64,000 bases of DNA. Origin: an uncultured Caldilineaceae bacterium. GTDB taxonomy: Bacteria > Chloroflexota > Anaerolineae > Caldilineales > Caldilineaceae. Made by a program: the position numbers and the translations under genes. This document shows positions 35,335 through 45,181 of the stretch, piece after piece (position 1 is the first letter of the stretch; each line of letters starts with the position of its first letter). The notes below the pieces were generated by a model, which saw only the letters and a list, made by a program, of their open reading frames with translations, did no database searches and was not told where the DNA came from. The stretch is taken from NCBI GenBank assembly GCA_951813625.1, contig CATOTS010000015.1, forward strand, positions 1 to 64,000, written 5' to 3'.

Positions 35335-37737
35335 TTACCAGGGAAGGCGGCGGATGTCCCGGCGCATGGCCCGCCACAGTTCGACGGCACGCGCCAGCGC
35401 GCCGGCGCGCGCCGGCAGGTTCCCGTAGCGTTCCTGGCTGATCGCTGTGGTCAGGCTGAGGACGTTTCTGGTCAATCGCCGCCGACGCTCAGGTTCGTTC
35501 TCGTGGTCCCTCAGATGGGTGGAGAGACCGCGCCCGTACTCCAGTTCCGTCTCGGTCGACAGGTGGGGACGCCCGATGCGCCGGCCCCACTTGAGCAGTC
35601 CAAGCCACGGATCCTGCGGTCGGCGGTCAAGCCAGCTCCAAGCTGCGAAGAGCAGCGCGGCTAGCGGCAGTAGCCAGAAGAGTGTCTGCCAGTTCCAGTT
35701 CCATTCCTGCGTCGGGGCTGCCTCTTCATCTGCCGCCGGTTGCGAATTGGACGACCTATCGGTGGCAAACTGTGTGACATTTTGCCTCTGGAGGGATGGC
35801 CGCCCTGCGGTCGGCTCGAACGGCACCCACCCGATTTCAGGCATGTAGACTTCCGGCCATGAATGGGCCTCGGCCTCGGTAATCGTCCATTCGCCTGTCT
35901 CCAATTCCCAGTAGCCGCCGATGTATCCGGTTGCGAAGCGTGTTGGGATGCCGTTCAGTCGCGCCAGGACGGCGAATGCTGTCGTGTAGTAGTCGCAGTA
36001 GCCCTCTTGCAGGTCAAACAGGAAGAAGTCGGCCACGTCTGTGTCGGGCGGCGGCGCCGGGACCTCCAGATTGTAGCTTATTCCGCGCAGGTAAGCTTCG
36101 ATTGCCTCCGCGATTTCGAAAGGTCCCGTTTTCCCGACCGCCAGTTGTTCCGCCAGCCGCCGCGTGCGCGGCGTAACGCTTTCGGAGACGTGCAGATGAA
36201 CGCTGAGTTCCGGTTGGAGCGGCAGCGGCGAGTCGTCCCACGCAGGCAAAGCGCGCAACAGTTCGGCAGACATCGCCGGCACGAAGGAAATTACGTCGAA
36301 GCGGTCGACCGGCCCAACGCCGGACCAGATTGAGACCAGGTCGTCCTGCGAACGCCGCTCCAGCTGGTATTCCATGCGGAATTCGGACGGTTCGCCGGCT
36401 GCGGGCAGGATTGCGGTCGGCGCGGTCAGACGCACTCTCTGTACAAGCGCCACCCGGCCCGGCCATTCTTCTTCCGCTCGCCAGGCGCGATTTGCCTCGA
36501 ACGAAGCGTCCCTTTCTTGACCGGTGTTGCTCCAACCGCGCCCGTTGTAGTCGGCATACGTGCCCCGGCGCATGTACAGGCGTGGTGGCGACTGACCCAG
36601 TTCGGTCACCGGGCCGAAGGGAGTGTTTGTGGAGACGCGCATCACCTCAAATTGACCGAGCTCTGAGCCGCCTTCGAGCAGAAAGCGGTTCGGCAGGCCG
36701 CTGCTGAGGCGGCCCATGCCCCGTCTTCCCCCCTTCAAGTCGGGAAACATCCGCTCGGTCACATCGTCCACCGAGTCGTAAACCGGTGTCATGGACTGGT
36801 AGACCTTATAGGCGATAGGACGGATTACGACATTGGGCATAAAGCCGGCCAGCAGGACCATGGGTACGGCGACCGCAAAGATGGAGAGCAGCCGATCGGT
36901 TATCAGCATCGGACTGAAGTCAGTGTCGCGGTTGACCCAGATCCGCTCAAGGCGCTTTTGGTCCAGGAGGACGTGCAGAAGCAGGGTCGTGACCATACCA
37001 AGCAGGATGAGCTGCCGCCCCTGGCGTCCGTAAAAAAGGAGCGTAGCCAGCGCCCACAGTACCGGCGCGCCCACAATCAGGCCGTTTCGGGTTGAATGGA
37101 CAAGCAGCGCCGTGGCCCCGCCAAGCAGCCACAGAATGACCCCGAACAAGGAGAGAAAAACAAAATCGTCCTGGTAGGCCCCGCCGGCCTGTACGCCCTG
37201 CAGCCAGTCGCTGTAGCGCCAGACCAGGGCAGCCAGGTCGGCCCGAGCCCCCGTTGCCAGGGAGAGCGGATCGTTGGCGGATACCGCCCTCCACAGGTCA
37301 AGTGGGCCGGGAATCCAGTGTACAAGCACCTGCGAAACGGTCACGACGCCAAGAATGGTCCAGAGCAGGATAGCGCCGAGGCTGCCAAGAACGAAAAGAG
37401 GTTTGCGCAGCAGAACGGGCCGACGCTGCGACGTTGCCCTGCTGTACGGGCCGGGCGTCTGCCCGGATTCAGCCGGTTGCTGTCCCGACCGGATGCGCAG
37501 GAGGTTGACGAGCCACCAGCCCGCCAGGAGGCTGATCAAGGGAACCCATTCAAGGACGACCTGAACGCGGCGCAGGTCGATCCAGCGAGCCTCGCGTATC
37601 GCCAGCGACGGCAGCACGGCCAAGAGAAGCGTAACCGCGAAGACCGACCAGCCAAGCGGCGGGCGGAAACGCTCCGCTGCCCTTTGGAACAGCCTCGAGA
37701 CGACGTGCTGGCCTTCAACCGCCGTTTCCGCGCTCAA
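35335..37737 (-). CDS. Membrane-bound transglutaminase-like protein (TgpA/DUF3488 type)
   Basis: This 800-residue protein has a cluster of N-terminal membrane helices (about 25-290), an extracytoplasmic transglutaminase-like domain (about 440-650) and a C-terminal helix (QTLFWLLPLAALLFAAWSW) with a DUF4129-like basic tail. Catalytic Cys lies in EGYCDYYTTAF and His in EAHSWPEVY, followed by GWVPFEPTAG, where the family has an acidic third residue. Its start overlaps the end of the DUF58 gene by 4 nt. These pairs usually accompany a MoxR ATPase, absent here. It probably acts in cell-surface protein or peptide processing. Confidence 0.87.
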   Translation of the reverse strand: MSAETAVEGQHVVSRLFQRAAERFRPPLGWSVFAVTLLLAVLPSLAIREARWIDLRRVQVVLEWVPLISLLAGWWLVNLLRIRSGQQPAESGQTPGPYSRATSQRRPVLLRKPLFVLGSLGAILLWTILGVVTVSQVLVHWIPGPLDLWRAVSANDPLSLATGARADLAALVWRYSDWLQGVQAGGAYQDDFVFLSLFGVILWLLGGATALLVHSTRNGLIVGAPVLWALATLLFYGRQGRQLILLGMVTTLLLHVLLDQKRLERIWVNRDTDFSPMLITDRLLSIFAVAVPMVLLAGFMPNVVIRPIAYKVYQSMTPVYDSVDDVTERMFPDLKGGRRGMGRLSSGLPNRFLLEGGSELGQFEVMRVSTNTPFGPVTELGQSPPRLYMRRGTYADYNGRGWSNTGQERDASFEANRAWRAEEEWPGRVALVQRVRLTAPTAILPAAGEPSEFRMEYQLERRSQDDLVSIWSGVGPVDRFDVISFVPAMSAELLRALPAWDDSPLPLQPELSVHLHVSESVTPRTRRLAEQLAVGKTGPFEIAEAIEAYLRGISYNLEVPAPPPDTDVADFFLFDLQEGYCDYYTTAFAVLARLNGIPTRFATGYIGGYWELETGEWTITEAEAHSWPEVYMPEIGWVPFEPTAGRPSLQRQNVTQFATDRSSNSQPAADEEAAPTQEWNWNWQTLFWLLPLAALLFAAWSWLDRRPQDPWLGLLKWGRRIGRPHLSTETELEYGRGLSTHLRDHENEPERRRRLTRNVLSLTTAISQERYGNLPARAGALARAVELWRAMRRDIRRLPW

Positions 37738-39365
37738 CCGACATCCTCCTCGATTTTGTGGGCGACGACGCCGCCGGAAGGGGTGGAGCGGAGGACAGTG
37801 CGCGTGCGACGATAGGTAAGTGCAGGTGTCAGCGCGGTCCCCGCCGCCATGAATTGGACTGGAATCTCATAGCGGGTCAGGATTTCGGCCAATTGTTCCT
37901 GGTTGTCGTCGAAAAGTGCGGGGGTAAGGAGGGGATCGGACTCCTCCGCCTGAGACGGGACGGGTTCTAAAGGGAGAGGTTCCTGACTCTCAGCATCGCC
38001 ACTCCCGGCGACTCTTTCGACGGTTTCGAAGCTGCCAGGAAGCGCGGGGGGCGTCACCGCGAGAACACTTGACGACACGCCGCCGCGTCGCAGGTGAAGC
38101 AGTTCCGCCGCCCAGTCTGCGCCTTCAAAGCCAACGTCCGAGGTGACAACCAGGACAGTTTGCCCGGCATTGAAAACGCCGCGGCTGCGGTGGAGCATAT
38201 TGTCCAGGGAAAGGTCGCCGGCCTGAACTGGCGCCAGTGCAGCCAGAATGCGCCAGACCTGGCCCTTGCCGGGCAAAGGCGGCACGGCTACAAGATGGGA
38301 GTCCGACCCGTCTGCGCGCACCTGATCGGCGCCGCCTTCGCCGCCTTCCGCGGCGAGTTCCTCGAGACCCGATGCGGCCGAAGCCCCTGCCAGAGCATCG
38401 GATTCCCAGCCGGACTGGCGGGCCGGAGCAGTAAGGAGACCGACGGAGCGACGTTCGCCCCCGGCCAGATACTCGGCTGCCGCGCTGGCCGCAAGGACAA
38501 TGGCGGTTTCGAGGGTGCTGGTCGCGGCTCTTCCCGATTGAACGCGCCGGTTGACGTCGAGAACGATCCAAAGGTCGCCGCTCGGCTCGGTCTCTACTTC
38601 GGTTACGATCAGTTCTCCCTGCCTGGCGCTGGTTGGCCAGTGGACGTGGCGCAGGCTGTCGCCGGGACGGTAGGCCCGGACTACCGGCGCGCGCTCCGTG
38701 CCGCTGTAGGCCTTGCGGCGGCGGTCCCGTCCTGAAAGGTTTCCTTTAGGAAGATCGAGCGCCGGCATTAGCGCCACGCGGGGATAGACAAGAAGGGTCT
38801 CGGACTGCGCTTCCTCGATCTCCAGGCTGAAGAGTCCGAAGGGATCGCCTGTTCTCAATACATGCGGCCCTAGTCGAAAGACGCCCCGCTGGCCGCACTG
38901 GGCTTCGGCCCTCCACTGGTAGGTGCTGCCGGGGCCGCAGCTGACGACCTGGCGCGGGTTGTAACCTGGGAGCCGCGAACTGTCCGCAAACTCCAGCCAG
39001 TGTAATGGCAGGGAGCTGTCGTTTTGGAGCAGGAATCGCTCTTGGAACGCGTCGCCCACGACCAACATCGAGCCTTCGCGCCGCCGTTCGAATACAATGT
39101 GCGGGACCTGGGTGCGCAACCAGGCGTAGCCGACACCATAGACGATTAACAGGGATACCAGGAGCGCAATCCAGACCGGACTAGGGCCGAGCAATTGCAT
39201 GAAGAGCAGCAGCGGAAGAAAGTAGAGGGGCCATCCGTTACTCAGTTCGATGCGCCGTGACGCGGGTAGATTTCGATTCAGGAGTTGGGCGAACGCCTGC
39301 CGCAACCGTTGGCGCAACGGCAAACCTGTGGACCTGTCCTTGTTGGTTGGCGTCACAGTGACCAC
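37734..39365 (-). CDS. DUF58 domain-containing membrane protein
   Basis: At 543 residues this is a typical DUF58 protein: two N-terminal helices (LYFLPLLLFMQLLG, VWIALLVSLLIVYGVGYAWL), a beta-rich middle, then the DUF58 signature YRPGDSLRHVHWPTSAR. A von Willebrand-A-like region follows (LWIVLDVNR...), with an acidic low-complexity linker near 450-490. The start codon is GTG. It is translationally coupled to the transglutaminase downstream. The role in a MoxR/DUF58/transglutaminase system is inferred from the family. Confidence 0.87.
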   Translation of the reverse strand: MVTVTPTNKDRSTGLPLRQRLRQAFAQLLNRNLPASRRIELSNGWPLYFLPLLLFMQLLGPSPVWIALLVSLLIVYGVGYAWLRTQVPHIVFERRREGSMLVVGDAFQERFLLQNDSSLPLHWLEFADSSRLPGYNPRQVVSCGPGSTYQWRAEAQCGQRGVFRLGPHVLRTGDPFGLFSLEIEEAQSETLLVYPRVALMPALDLPKGNLSGRDRRRKAYSGTERAPVVRAYRPGDSLRHVHWPTSARQGELIVTEVETEPSGDLWIVLDVNRRVQSGRAATSTLETAIVLAASAAAEYLAGGERRSVGLLTAPARQSGWESDALAGASAASGLEELAAEGGEGGADQVRADGSDSHLVAVPPLPGKGQVWRILAALAPVQAGDLSLDNMLHRSRGVFNAGQTVLVVTSDVGFEGADWAAELLHLRRGGVSSSVLAVTPPALPGSFETVERVAGSGDAESQEPLPLEPVPSQAEESDPLLTPALFDDNQEQLAEILTRYEIPVQFMAAGTALTPALTYRRTRTVLRSTPSGGVVAHKIEEDVG

Positions 39366-39647
39366 GGTCCGATTGGCTGCTGGCAGACAGTTATGTCAAA
39401 ATTGTCCGGGACTGCGCCGGCAATGGCTCGGAGGTGCGGGCGCAGGCTTCGGCGGGTCCGGGCGAGAGACGCGCCTGACTTTGTATCCAGTTCTGACCTG
39501 CCGGCGCGGCTGCCAGGCGAGAACTGACCAGATTGTACCATAGAATTGAAGCTCACCCAGGAACCTCCCAGCAGGCAATCGAAGCACGAAAGTCCTGGCT
39601 GGCCGGTTGAAGACGGTGTCACTCGCGCGAAGAGGACGGCCCTCGTT

Positions 39648-39860
39648 ATGATTCATTTCGCCATTTCTTGGTTTGAACTGGGCGAGCTCTTGTGGCAGGT
39701 ATTGGCTGCTGTTGCGATCGGCGGAATCGTAATCGTTGTAATCTTTGCCATAATCGAGCCCGGCCCGCTGGTCAAGAGGCGCCCGTTTCCCCGCAAGAGG
39801 CGTTCCCAACAGGAGGACGGCGAGCAGGAAGTTGCGGGTGCGCCTGGCGAAAAAGAGTGA
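39648..39860 (+). CDS. Possible small single-pass membrane protein
   Basis: This 70-residue frame has one hydrophobic helix (VLAAVAIGGIVIVVIFAII) followed by a basic, hydrophilic tail (KRRPFPRKRRSQQEDGEQE). It looks like an inner-membrane N-out small protein. It lies 18 nt before the PyrK-like gene and is divergent from DUF58. I know no homologue; the start (ATG 39648) and reality are moderately supported by composition and position. Confidence 0.4.
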   Translation: MIHFAISWFELGELLWQVLAAVAIGGIVIVVIFAIIEPGPLVKRRPFPRKRRSQQEDGEQEVAGAPGEKE

Positions 39861-39878
39861 CTTGAGTCCGGCGACTGG

Positions 39879-40835
39879 ATGAATGGACGCGAGGAGGGTT
39901 TCGCTCCGACCGGCATTTGCTCGTCTGGCCCCGAGAGAATTCATATGACATCAAAAGAGATGGAGGGAGGGCCGGCTGGACCGCTGGTGGGGCAATTCGC
40001 GGAATCAGTCGAACCAGGTTTTCCATTCGAGCTACGCTTGCCCCAGGGCGCGGTTCCGCCATTGCAAGACCTTCCGGGGCGGTACTTCCTGGGGCGCTGC
40101 AGCAGCGAGGTTGGCATCGAGCGGGACAGCGGCTGGTCGATTTATCTGCGACAACCGCTGTTCGTTTGCAGCCGTCAAGAGCGAGAGGATGGCGATTTCT
40201 GGCAGCTTTGCCAAGGCCCCGGCCATTTCGTTCGACGGCCCGGCGCAACGGACGAGAGTCTAGGGCAGGTTGGCATCGACCCCGCCGCGCACTGGCTGTC
40301 GCAACGCAGTCGGGGCGACCCCCTCAATCTGTTGGGGCCGCTCGGTAACGGCTTTTCGGTCCCATCCGAACCGCACAATCTATTGGTCGCGGCCGACGTC
40401 GCCGATGACCCGGCATGGTTCTGGCAGCTCTATTTCCTATGCGAACAGGCACTTGACCGCGGTGGGCGGGCAACGATTCTTTTGCGAGCCGCCGACGAAA
40501 GGGAATTGGCGGCGTTGATTCCTTGGCTGCCCGTGCAGGTCGAGGTGCGGACGGCAGCAGACGACTTTGAATGGTTGGAGCAGCTGCGCCAGACGGCTGC
40601 GTGGGCCGACCAGATGCGCGCCGGCGTACCTGCCTCTCGCTACAGCGAAATGAAGCGGGTGATCGAGGAGAGCCGTTTTCGCACAGATAGAAACTTTGCC
40701 CAAGTCCTGGTGAATGCAGACCTGGCGTGTGGTGTCGGCGCTTGTCTCGTCTGCGTAGTTCCGACCGGCAGGGGAGGCCTTACCCGTGCCTGTGTCCACG
40801 GTCCTGTGTTCGACCTGATGGACCTGGTGGACTGA
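39879..40835 (+). CDS. Dihydroorotate dehydrogenase electron-transfer subunit-like protein (PyrK family)
   Basis: This 318-residue flavin-iron-sulfur electron transfer protein has an N-terminal FAD-binding barrel with RQPLFVC (about 82-88; RxPx flavin motif), an NAD-like Rossmann part (NLLVAADVADDPAWFWQLYF), and a C-terminal [2Fe-2S] site: C284, C289, C292 and C305 in ACGVGACLVC and ACVHGP. That cysteine spacing is characteristic of PyrK. In class 1B enzymes PyrK transfers electrons from dihydroorotate oxidation (PyrD) to NAD. No pyrD is adjacent. The start could be ATG 39879 or ATG 39945 (MTSKEME). The protein is longer than typical PyrK (about 260). Confidence 0.8.
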   Translation: MNGREEGFAPTGICSSGPERIHMTSKEMEGGPAGPLVGQFAESVEPGFPFELRLPQGAVPPLQDLPGRYFLGRCSSEVGIERDSGWSIYLRQPLFVCSRQEREDGDFWQLCQGPGHFVRRPGATDESLGQVGIDPAAHWLSQRSRGDPLNLLGPLGNGFSVPSEPHNLLVAADVADDPAWFWQLYFLCEQALDRGGRATILLRAADERELAALIPWLPVQVEVRTAADDFEWLEQLRQTAAWADQMRAGVPASRYSEMKRVIEESRFRTDRNFAQVLVNADLACGVGACLVCVVPTGRGGLTRACVHGPVFDLMDLVD

Positions 40836-41141
40836 ATGACGCGGGAGCGCCCATATTGCATTCCCCTACCGGCACGGCCTCCTTGGCTTATACGCGCGGC
40901 GGAATCAAGGAAGGACTTCAGACCAACTCCGCTCGGTCCGGAATAGGCTTTGCGAATGAGTTTGCCGGGGAGGGCAGTCCGGCGAATCGCCTTGTATCGG
41001 AAATCTGAATTGCAGGTCGAACAAACGACCCGTGTTCGGTGCGCCGCGGTGTGTGGTAGAATGTTGCGAAAGGTCGTCTGATGCGAGAGCCGCGGAAAGG
41101 ATGCGGGCGCGACGGCCAGCGACCCCCACAGGAGCGAACGA
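40836..41141. other. Intergenic with a possible promoter for the methyltransferase gene
   Basis: About 300 nt without a gene. A TAGAAT hexamer at 41057-41062 could be a -10 box for the gene starting at 41142, but the -35 region (TTCGGT) is poor. Nothing else recognised. Confidence 0.3.
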
Positions 41142-42026
41142 GTGACAGAGTCTGACGGCCGCGAGCGGACCGCCAGGGCAAGGGCCTGCGACGTGCCAAC
41201 AGCCGGTGTCAAGGCATATGAAGAGGGCGCCTTTGCCGAATTCCGAGACGAGGTCGAGCAGGTCTGGAACGAGAATTCGGCCTACTGGGATGACTACATG
41301 GGCGAAGGCAATGACTTCGTGAACGTCCTGTGTTGGCCGGTCACAGAGAAGTTGCTGGCAGTGGAGCACGGGCAGAGTGTGTTGGACATCGCCTGCGGCA
41401 ACGGACTGACCAGCAGAAGGCTGGGCCGGTTGGGCGCTCGGGTTGTCGCATTCGACGTGGCCGAAGGGATGATTCAAAGGGCGAGGCGTCGCACATCGGC
41501 CGCAGACGGGAAGATCGAGTACCACGTCCTTGACGCCGGCGACGAACAGGGACTGCGAGCACTGGGACGGGCAAATTTCGACAGCGCGCTCTGCAATATG
41601 GCGCTATTTGATATGGCCGAGATCGAGCCGCTCTTCCGCAATCTGTTTTCGCTGCTAAAACCGGGCGGCTGTTTCGTGTTTTCGATGGTGCATCCCTGTT
41701 TTAACCAGGCGGACGCCACACGCTACTCCGAATTTGAAGACCGGGACGGTGAGCTCATCACGACGTACGGTGTACGCGTGAGCCGCTATATGACGCCAAC
41801 GATGCGCCGGGGGCTGGCATTGCAGGGGCAGCCGACGCCGCAGCCCTATTTTCACCGGCCGCTCGATATGTTGCTGAACGTCGGTCTGCGGGCAGGGTTT
41901 GTTTTGAACGGAATCGAAGAGCGGGCGTTTCCTGCTACGCATCCGCCTGGCAGGCGCGAGCTTGGCTGGGGACCCAACTTCAGCGAGATTCCGCCGGTGA
42001 TCGTCTTCCGAATGCAGCGACAGTGA
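41142..42026 (+). CDS. Class I SAM-dependent methyltransferase
   Basis: A 294-residue methyltransferase with motif I VLDIACGNGLTSRRL (about 80-94), motif II FDVAEGMI and the SMVHPCFN segment after motif IV, a signature seen in small-molecule methyltransferases (Methyltransf_25 type). The start is GTG 41142, preceded by AGGAG at 9 nt. The N-terminal 55 residues are an extra helical region. The substrate is unknown; the gene heads a plus-strand run with PAC2 and LysK genes at 45 and 2 nt spacings. Confidence 0.87.
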   Translation: MTESDGRERTARARACDVPTAGVKAYEEGAFAEFRDEVEQVWNENSAYWDDYMGEGNDFVNVLCWPVTEKLLAVEHGQSVLDIACGNGLTSRRLGRLGARVVAFDVAEGMIQRARRRTSAADGKIEYHVLDAGDEQGLRALGRANFDSALCNMALFDMAEIEPLFRNLFSLLKPGGCFVFSMVHPCFNQADATRYSEFEDRDGELITTYGVRVSRYMTPTMRRGLALQGQPTPQPYFHRPLDMLLNVGLRAGFVLNGIEERAFPATHPPGRRELGWGPNFSEIPPVIVFRMQRQ

Positions 42027-42071
42027 ACCAAACCAATCGCGCAAATCACGTAGCGAAATCGAGGTCACAAA

Positions 42072-42992
42072 ATGGACGAGCGAGTTCACTTATGGGAGAC
42101 GCCGGCGGCAAAGGAGAAGGTAATGATCGCCGGTTGGCACCAGTGGGCCGACGCCGGTTCGATCTCATCGGGGCTGCCCGCCTATCTGATCCAGAAACTT
42201 GAGGCGCGCAAGATCGGCGAAATCAGCCGCGACCGTTTTTTTCTCTTCCAGATGCCGGGGGCGCACCACCTGCTGCGGCCCGAGGTGCATACGAAAGAAG
42301 GGGTCGTCCAGGAGATGCGGGTCATCAAGTCGGAGCTGCACTATGCAGAATTCGGCGAAAAGGGGCTCGTCATTTTCCTCGGCGAAGAGCCGCACGTCAA
42401 CGAGGAGGAATACGCCGAGGCCTTTCTCGATATCGCCGAAGCATTGGGAGTCAAACGGATCGTGGCCGTTGGGGGTGTATACGGAGCCATGCCTTTCAAC
42501 AAGGACCGGGATATCTCCTGTGTATTCAGCATGGAGGAGATGCGCAAGGAGATGGATGAGTACGCGGTGCGCTATTCGAACTATGAAGGGGGTACCACGA
42601 TTGGCTCCTATCTCGCCTACCATGCCGGGCAGAGGAACGCGGAATACATCTGCTTTCACGGGTTTGTGCCAGCCTATGATTTCGGACAGGTGATGCTGCC
42701 GGCGCAGAGTGTGCGCATCGAAGACGACGTCAAGGCCTGGTACGACATTATGCGCCGCGCAGACTTCATGTTCCACCTGGGGATCGACCTCTCGGAGTTG
42801 CGGATCCAGAGCGACGAATTGACGACTTCGATGGAAGAACAGATGGAGGAGCTGGCGCGCCAGGCGCCTCAACTTGACGTGCAGGCCTATATGCAGAAGT
42901 TGGAGGAGGAGTTCACCGAGAAACCCTTCATGCCCCTCGATGATGTTTGGGAGCGGGAGTTGGGCGACCTGCTTGACGATCTGGAGAACTGA
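42072..42992 (+). CDS. PAC2 family protein
   Basis: This 306-residue protein has the PAC2 (proteasome assembly chaperone 2-like) fold, seen in many Actinobacteria, archaea and Chloroflexi. Family features include [19 protein letters not shown] near the start, [10 protein letters not shown] in the middle and the late acidic helix with LDDLEN. It probably binds or assembles another protein complex; the role in bacteria is unsettled. The next gene begins 2 nt after its stop, implying coupling with the LysK-like hydrolase. Confidence 0.85.
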   Translation: MDERVHLWETPAAKEKVMIAGWHQWADAGSISSGLPAYLIQKLEARKIGEISRDRFFLFQMPGAHHLLRPEVHTKEGVVQEMRVIKSELHYAEFGEKGLVIFLGEEPHVNEEEYAEAFLDIAEALGVKRIVAVGGVYGAMPFNKDRDISCVFSMEEMRKEMDEYAVRYSNYEGGTTIGSYLAYHAGQRNAEYICFHGFVPAYDFGQVMLPAQSVRIEDDVKAWYDIMRRADFMFHLGIDLSELRIQSDELTTSMEEQMEELARQAPQLDVQAYMQKLEEEFTEKPFMPLDDVWERELGDLLDDLEN

Positions 42993-42994
42993 TC

Positions 42995-44248
42995 TTGACA
43001 GTTCGCTCGACTTCTTCAAGCGCGGCGACGCGCGCCGTTTCCCAGCCTGACGCGGTGGGGCTGCTGACCAGGTTGGTGGAAATACCATCTCTGAGCGGAA
43101 GCGAGCTCGCGGCGAGCCGTTTCCTGGTCGAGTCGATGCGGTCGCTGGGATATGAAAGATGCGAGGTTGACGCCGTTGGCAATGCCGTCGGCGAGATCGG
43201 CGCCGTCGACGCGGCGCGGACTGTCGTCCTTCTAGGACATATCGACACTGTGCACGGGGAGATCCCCGTACGCATTGAAGAGCGCGACGATGGACCTGTG
43301 CTACACGGCCGGGGAAGCGTCGACGCCAAGGGCCCCCTGGCTACTTTCGCCTGTGCGGCCGCCCGCCTGGGCCCTGAATGGGCGCGGCAGAACGACATTC
43401 GCATTGTCGTCGTGGGCGCGGTGGAGGAGGAGGCTGCGACGAGCAAGGGCGCACGCTTCATCCGCGATCGGTTTGACGGCGTGCGCGAGCCAGTGCCCGA
43501 CTACTGTGTGATCGGTGAGCCGAGCGGTGTTGCGCGGGTCACGCTAGGCTATAAGGGAAGGCTACTCCTGGAGATGCAGGCCGCCCAGCCGATGGCCCAC
43601 TCCGCTGGACCTCATCCGGGCATCGCCACTCTGGCCGTCGACCTGTGGAATTTGGTCCGCGACTACACAGAGAAGTTCAACCGCGACATACCCAAGACAT
43701 TCGGCCAGCTTCTGCCCAGTTTGCGCGACGTGAACACACGCACCGACGACGCGATGCTCGATCATGTGTGGATCAAGATCGGACTCCGTCTGCCGCCCGA
43801 CTTCAAGGTCGATGGGTTTTTGGGGGAGGTATGGCAGTGGGCACAAGCGCGCGCCGGCGGTTGTTCACCGCTGCCCCGCCCGCCCTATATCGAGGGCAAG
43901 GACGCCTCTCCGCGGCGATTTCAGTTCGGCAGCGGCGATTCTCCGCTCGAGTTTTGCGTTCACGGCCAGGAACCGGCATGGCGCGGCGACCGCCAGAACG
44001 CGCTCGTGCGCAGTTTCCTGGCGTCGATCCGTGAAGTTGCTACCGACCGACCCCGCTTTGTCAGCAAGAGTGGGACCAGCGACATGAACGTAGTCGGCCC
44101 GGCCTGGAAGTGCCCGATTGCGGCATATGGACCGGGCGACAGCAGCCTGGACCACGCGCCGAACGAGCACATCCGGCTGGACGAATACTGGCAGGCCGTC
44201 CTGGTGCTCGAATCCGCTCTACGGCGGCTGAGCTTGCAGTCCGCCTGA
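42995..44248 (+). CDS. M20-family hydrolase, LysK-like ([LysW]-lysine/ornithine hydrolase)
   Basis: A 417-residue zinc peptidase most like LysK, which releases lysine (or ornithine) from the LysW carrier in the alpha-aminoadipate pathway. Visible residues: [11 protein letters not shown] (metal His/Asp), [10 protein letters not shown] (metal Asp), [11 protein letters not shown] (catalytic Glu pair), VIGEPSG and DHAPNEHI near the C-terminus. The start is TTG 42995, immediately after the PAC2 stop. No other lysine-pathway gene (lysW, lysX, lysJ, lysZ) is in the window, so this copy might have another substrate. Confidence 0.72.
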   Translation: MTVRSTSSSAATRAVSQPDAVGLLTRLVEIPSLSGSELAASRFLVESMRSLGYERCEVDAVGNAVGEIGAVDAARTVVLLGHIDTVHGEIPVRIEERDDGPVLHGRGSVDAKGPLATFACAAARLGPEWARQNDIRIVVVGAVEEEAATSKGARFIRDRFDGVREPVPDYCVIGEPSGVARVTLGYKGRLLLEMQAAQPMAHSAGPHPGIATLAVDLWNLVRDYTEKFNRDIPKTFGQLLPSLRDVNTRTDDAMLDHVWIKIGLRLPPDFKVDGFLGEVWQWAQARAGGCSPLPRPPYIEGKDASPRRFQFGSGDSPLEFCVHGQEPAWRGDRQNALVRSFLASIREVATDRPRFVSKSGTSDMNVVGPAWKCPIAAYGPGDSSLDHAPNEHIRLDEYWQAVLVLESALRRLSLQSA

Positions 44249-44266
44249 CCTTCACCCACAACCAAT

Positions 44267-45181
44267 CTACTCCAGGGGCGTGAGCCAGCGCTCTCCATCG
44301 CGCCCGTCGGCCGCCCAGCCTTCGACGCGGCCGTCGTCGGAACGGATCTGATACCAGAAGTAGTTGTCAGCCGACTGCGGACCTGCCACCACGTTGAACT
44401 GCTGATTTGTGCGCGCGCGTGCAACGAGGGGCGAACTCACGCCCGGTAGCGCGCGTACGCTCAGTTCGCCGGCGAGGGTGACGACGACGCGGTCGCCAAC
44501 GATGGGGGAACGATTGACCGGTCGGGGCTCTCCGACTTGGGGCGATATCCATTCCTCTCTGCCGTCGCCGCCGGCTATCCAGCCGATATTGCCCTGATTG
44601 TCATCCACTTTCCACCAGATGAAGCCGTCCGAGGCGGCCGGGCCCTCCATGACGAGTACACGCTTGCCCTGGGCAAGAAGAACGACGACAGGGGCACTCG
44701 TGCTGGGTTGCTCGCGGATGTTGAGGCCTGTGTCGGCGACAATGCGGGCCTGGTCACCGACATTCAGCGGGTTCTCGATCGTGATGGTCGGTGTTGGCGA
44801 AGGCAGAGAGGTTGCCGTGGGTGCAGGAGGCTGGGTTGGCGCCGCGGTGGCGGGGGGTTGAATGGCTGCCGGAGAAAGCGGTGTGGAGGTTGCAACGACC
44901 GGTTGCGGTGACGGCGTTGGGCGAGGCTGAAAGCTGCCGCAGGCAACAATTGGCCCTACCCAGACCAGGCTGAGAGCGACCAGGGCCAGCAGCGGGCGGG
45001 GTAGAGACCCTGCGCCGTCTGCCGCACTTGGCGGCGAGCCGGCAATCGCGTCATTGCCTGGGCGGTCCTCGTGTGCAGCCGCGTCCAGTTGGCAGCGAGC
45101 GGAGGATCTGTGCCTGACCTCTTCTCTTGCCCTCTCCGTTTTGTCCCAGCAACAGCCAGATAGCGAGGGATCTTTGCTCAT
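44267..45181 (-). CDS. SH3b-domain lipoprotein or membrane-anchored protein
   Basis: A 304-residue protein starting at ATG 45181, overlapping the serA stop by 4 nt (ATGA). After about 50 hydrophilic residues a hydrophobic segment (LLALVALSLVWVGPIVAC) ends in a lipobox-like IVAC. A Pro/Thr-rich linker (about 80-130) leads to two bacterial SH3 repeats: DTGLNIREQPSTSAPVV and GELSVRALPGVSSPLV, each followed by a WxV/WYQI strand. These domains bind cell-wall peptides. The hydrophilic N-terminal extension is unusual; a later start cannot be excluded. It is cotranscribed with serA. Confidence 0.8.
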   Translation of the reverse strand: MSKDPSLSGCCWDKTERAREEVRHRSSARCQLDAAAHEDRPGNDAIAGSPPSAADGAGSLPRPLLALVALSLVWVGPIVACGSFQPRPTPSPQPVVATSTPLSPAAIQPPATAAPTQPPAPTATSLPSPTPTITIENPLNVGDQARIVADTGLNIREQPSTSAPVVVLLAQGKRVLVMEGPAASDGFIWWKVDDNQGNIGWIAGGDGREEWISPQVGEPRPVNRSPIVGDRVVVTLAGELSVRALPGVSSPLVARARTNQQFNVVAGPQSADNYFWYQIRSDDGRVEGWAADGRDGERWLTPLE

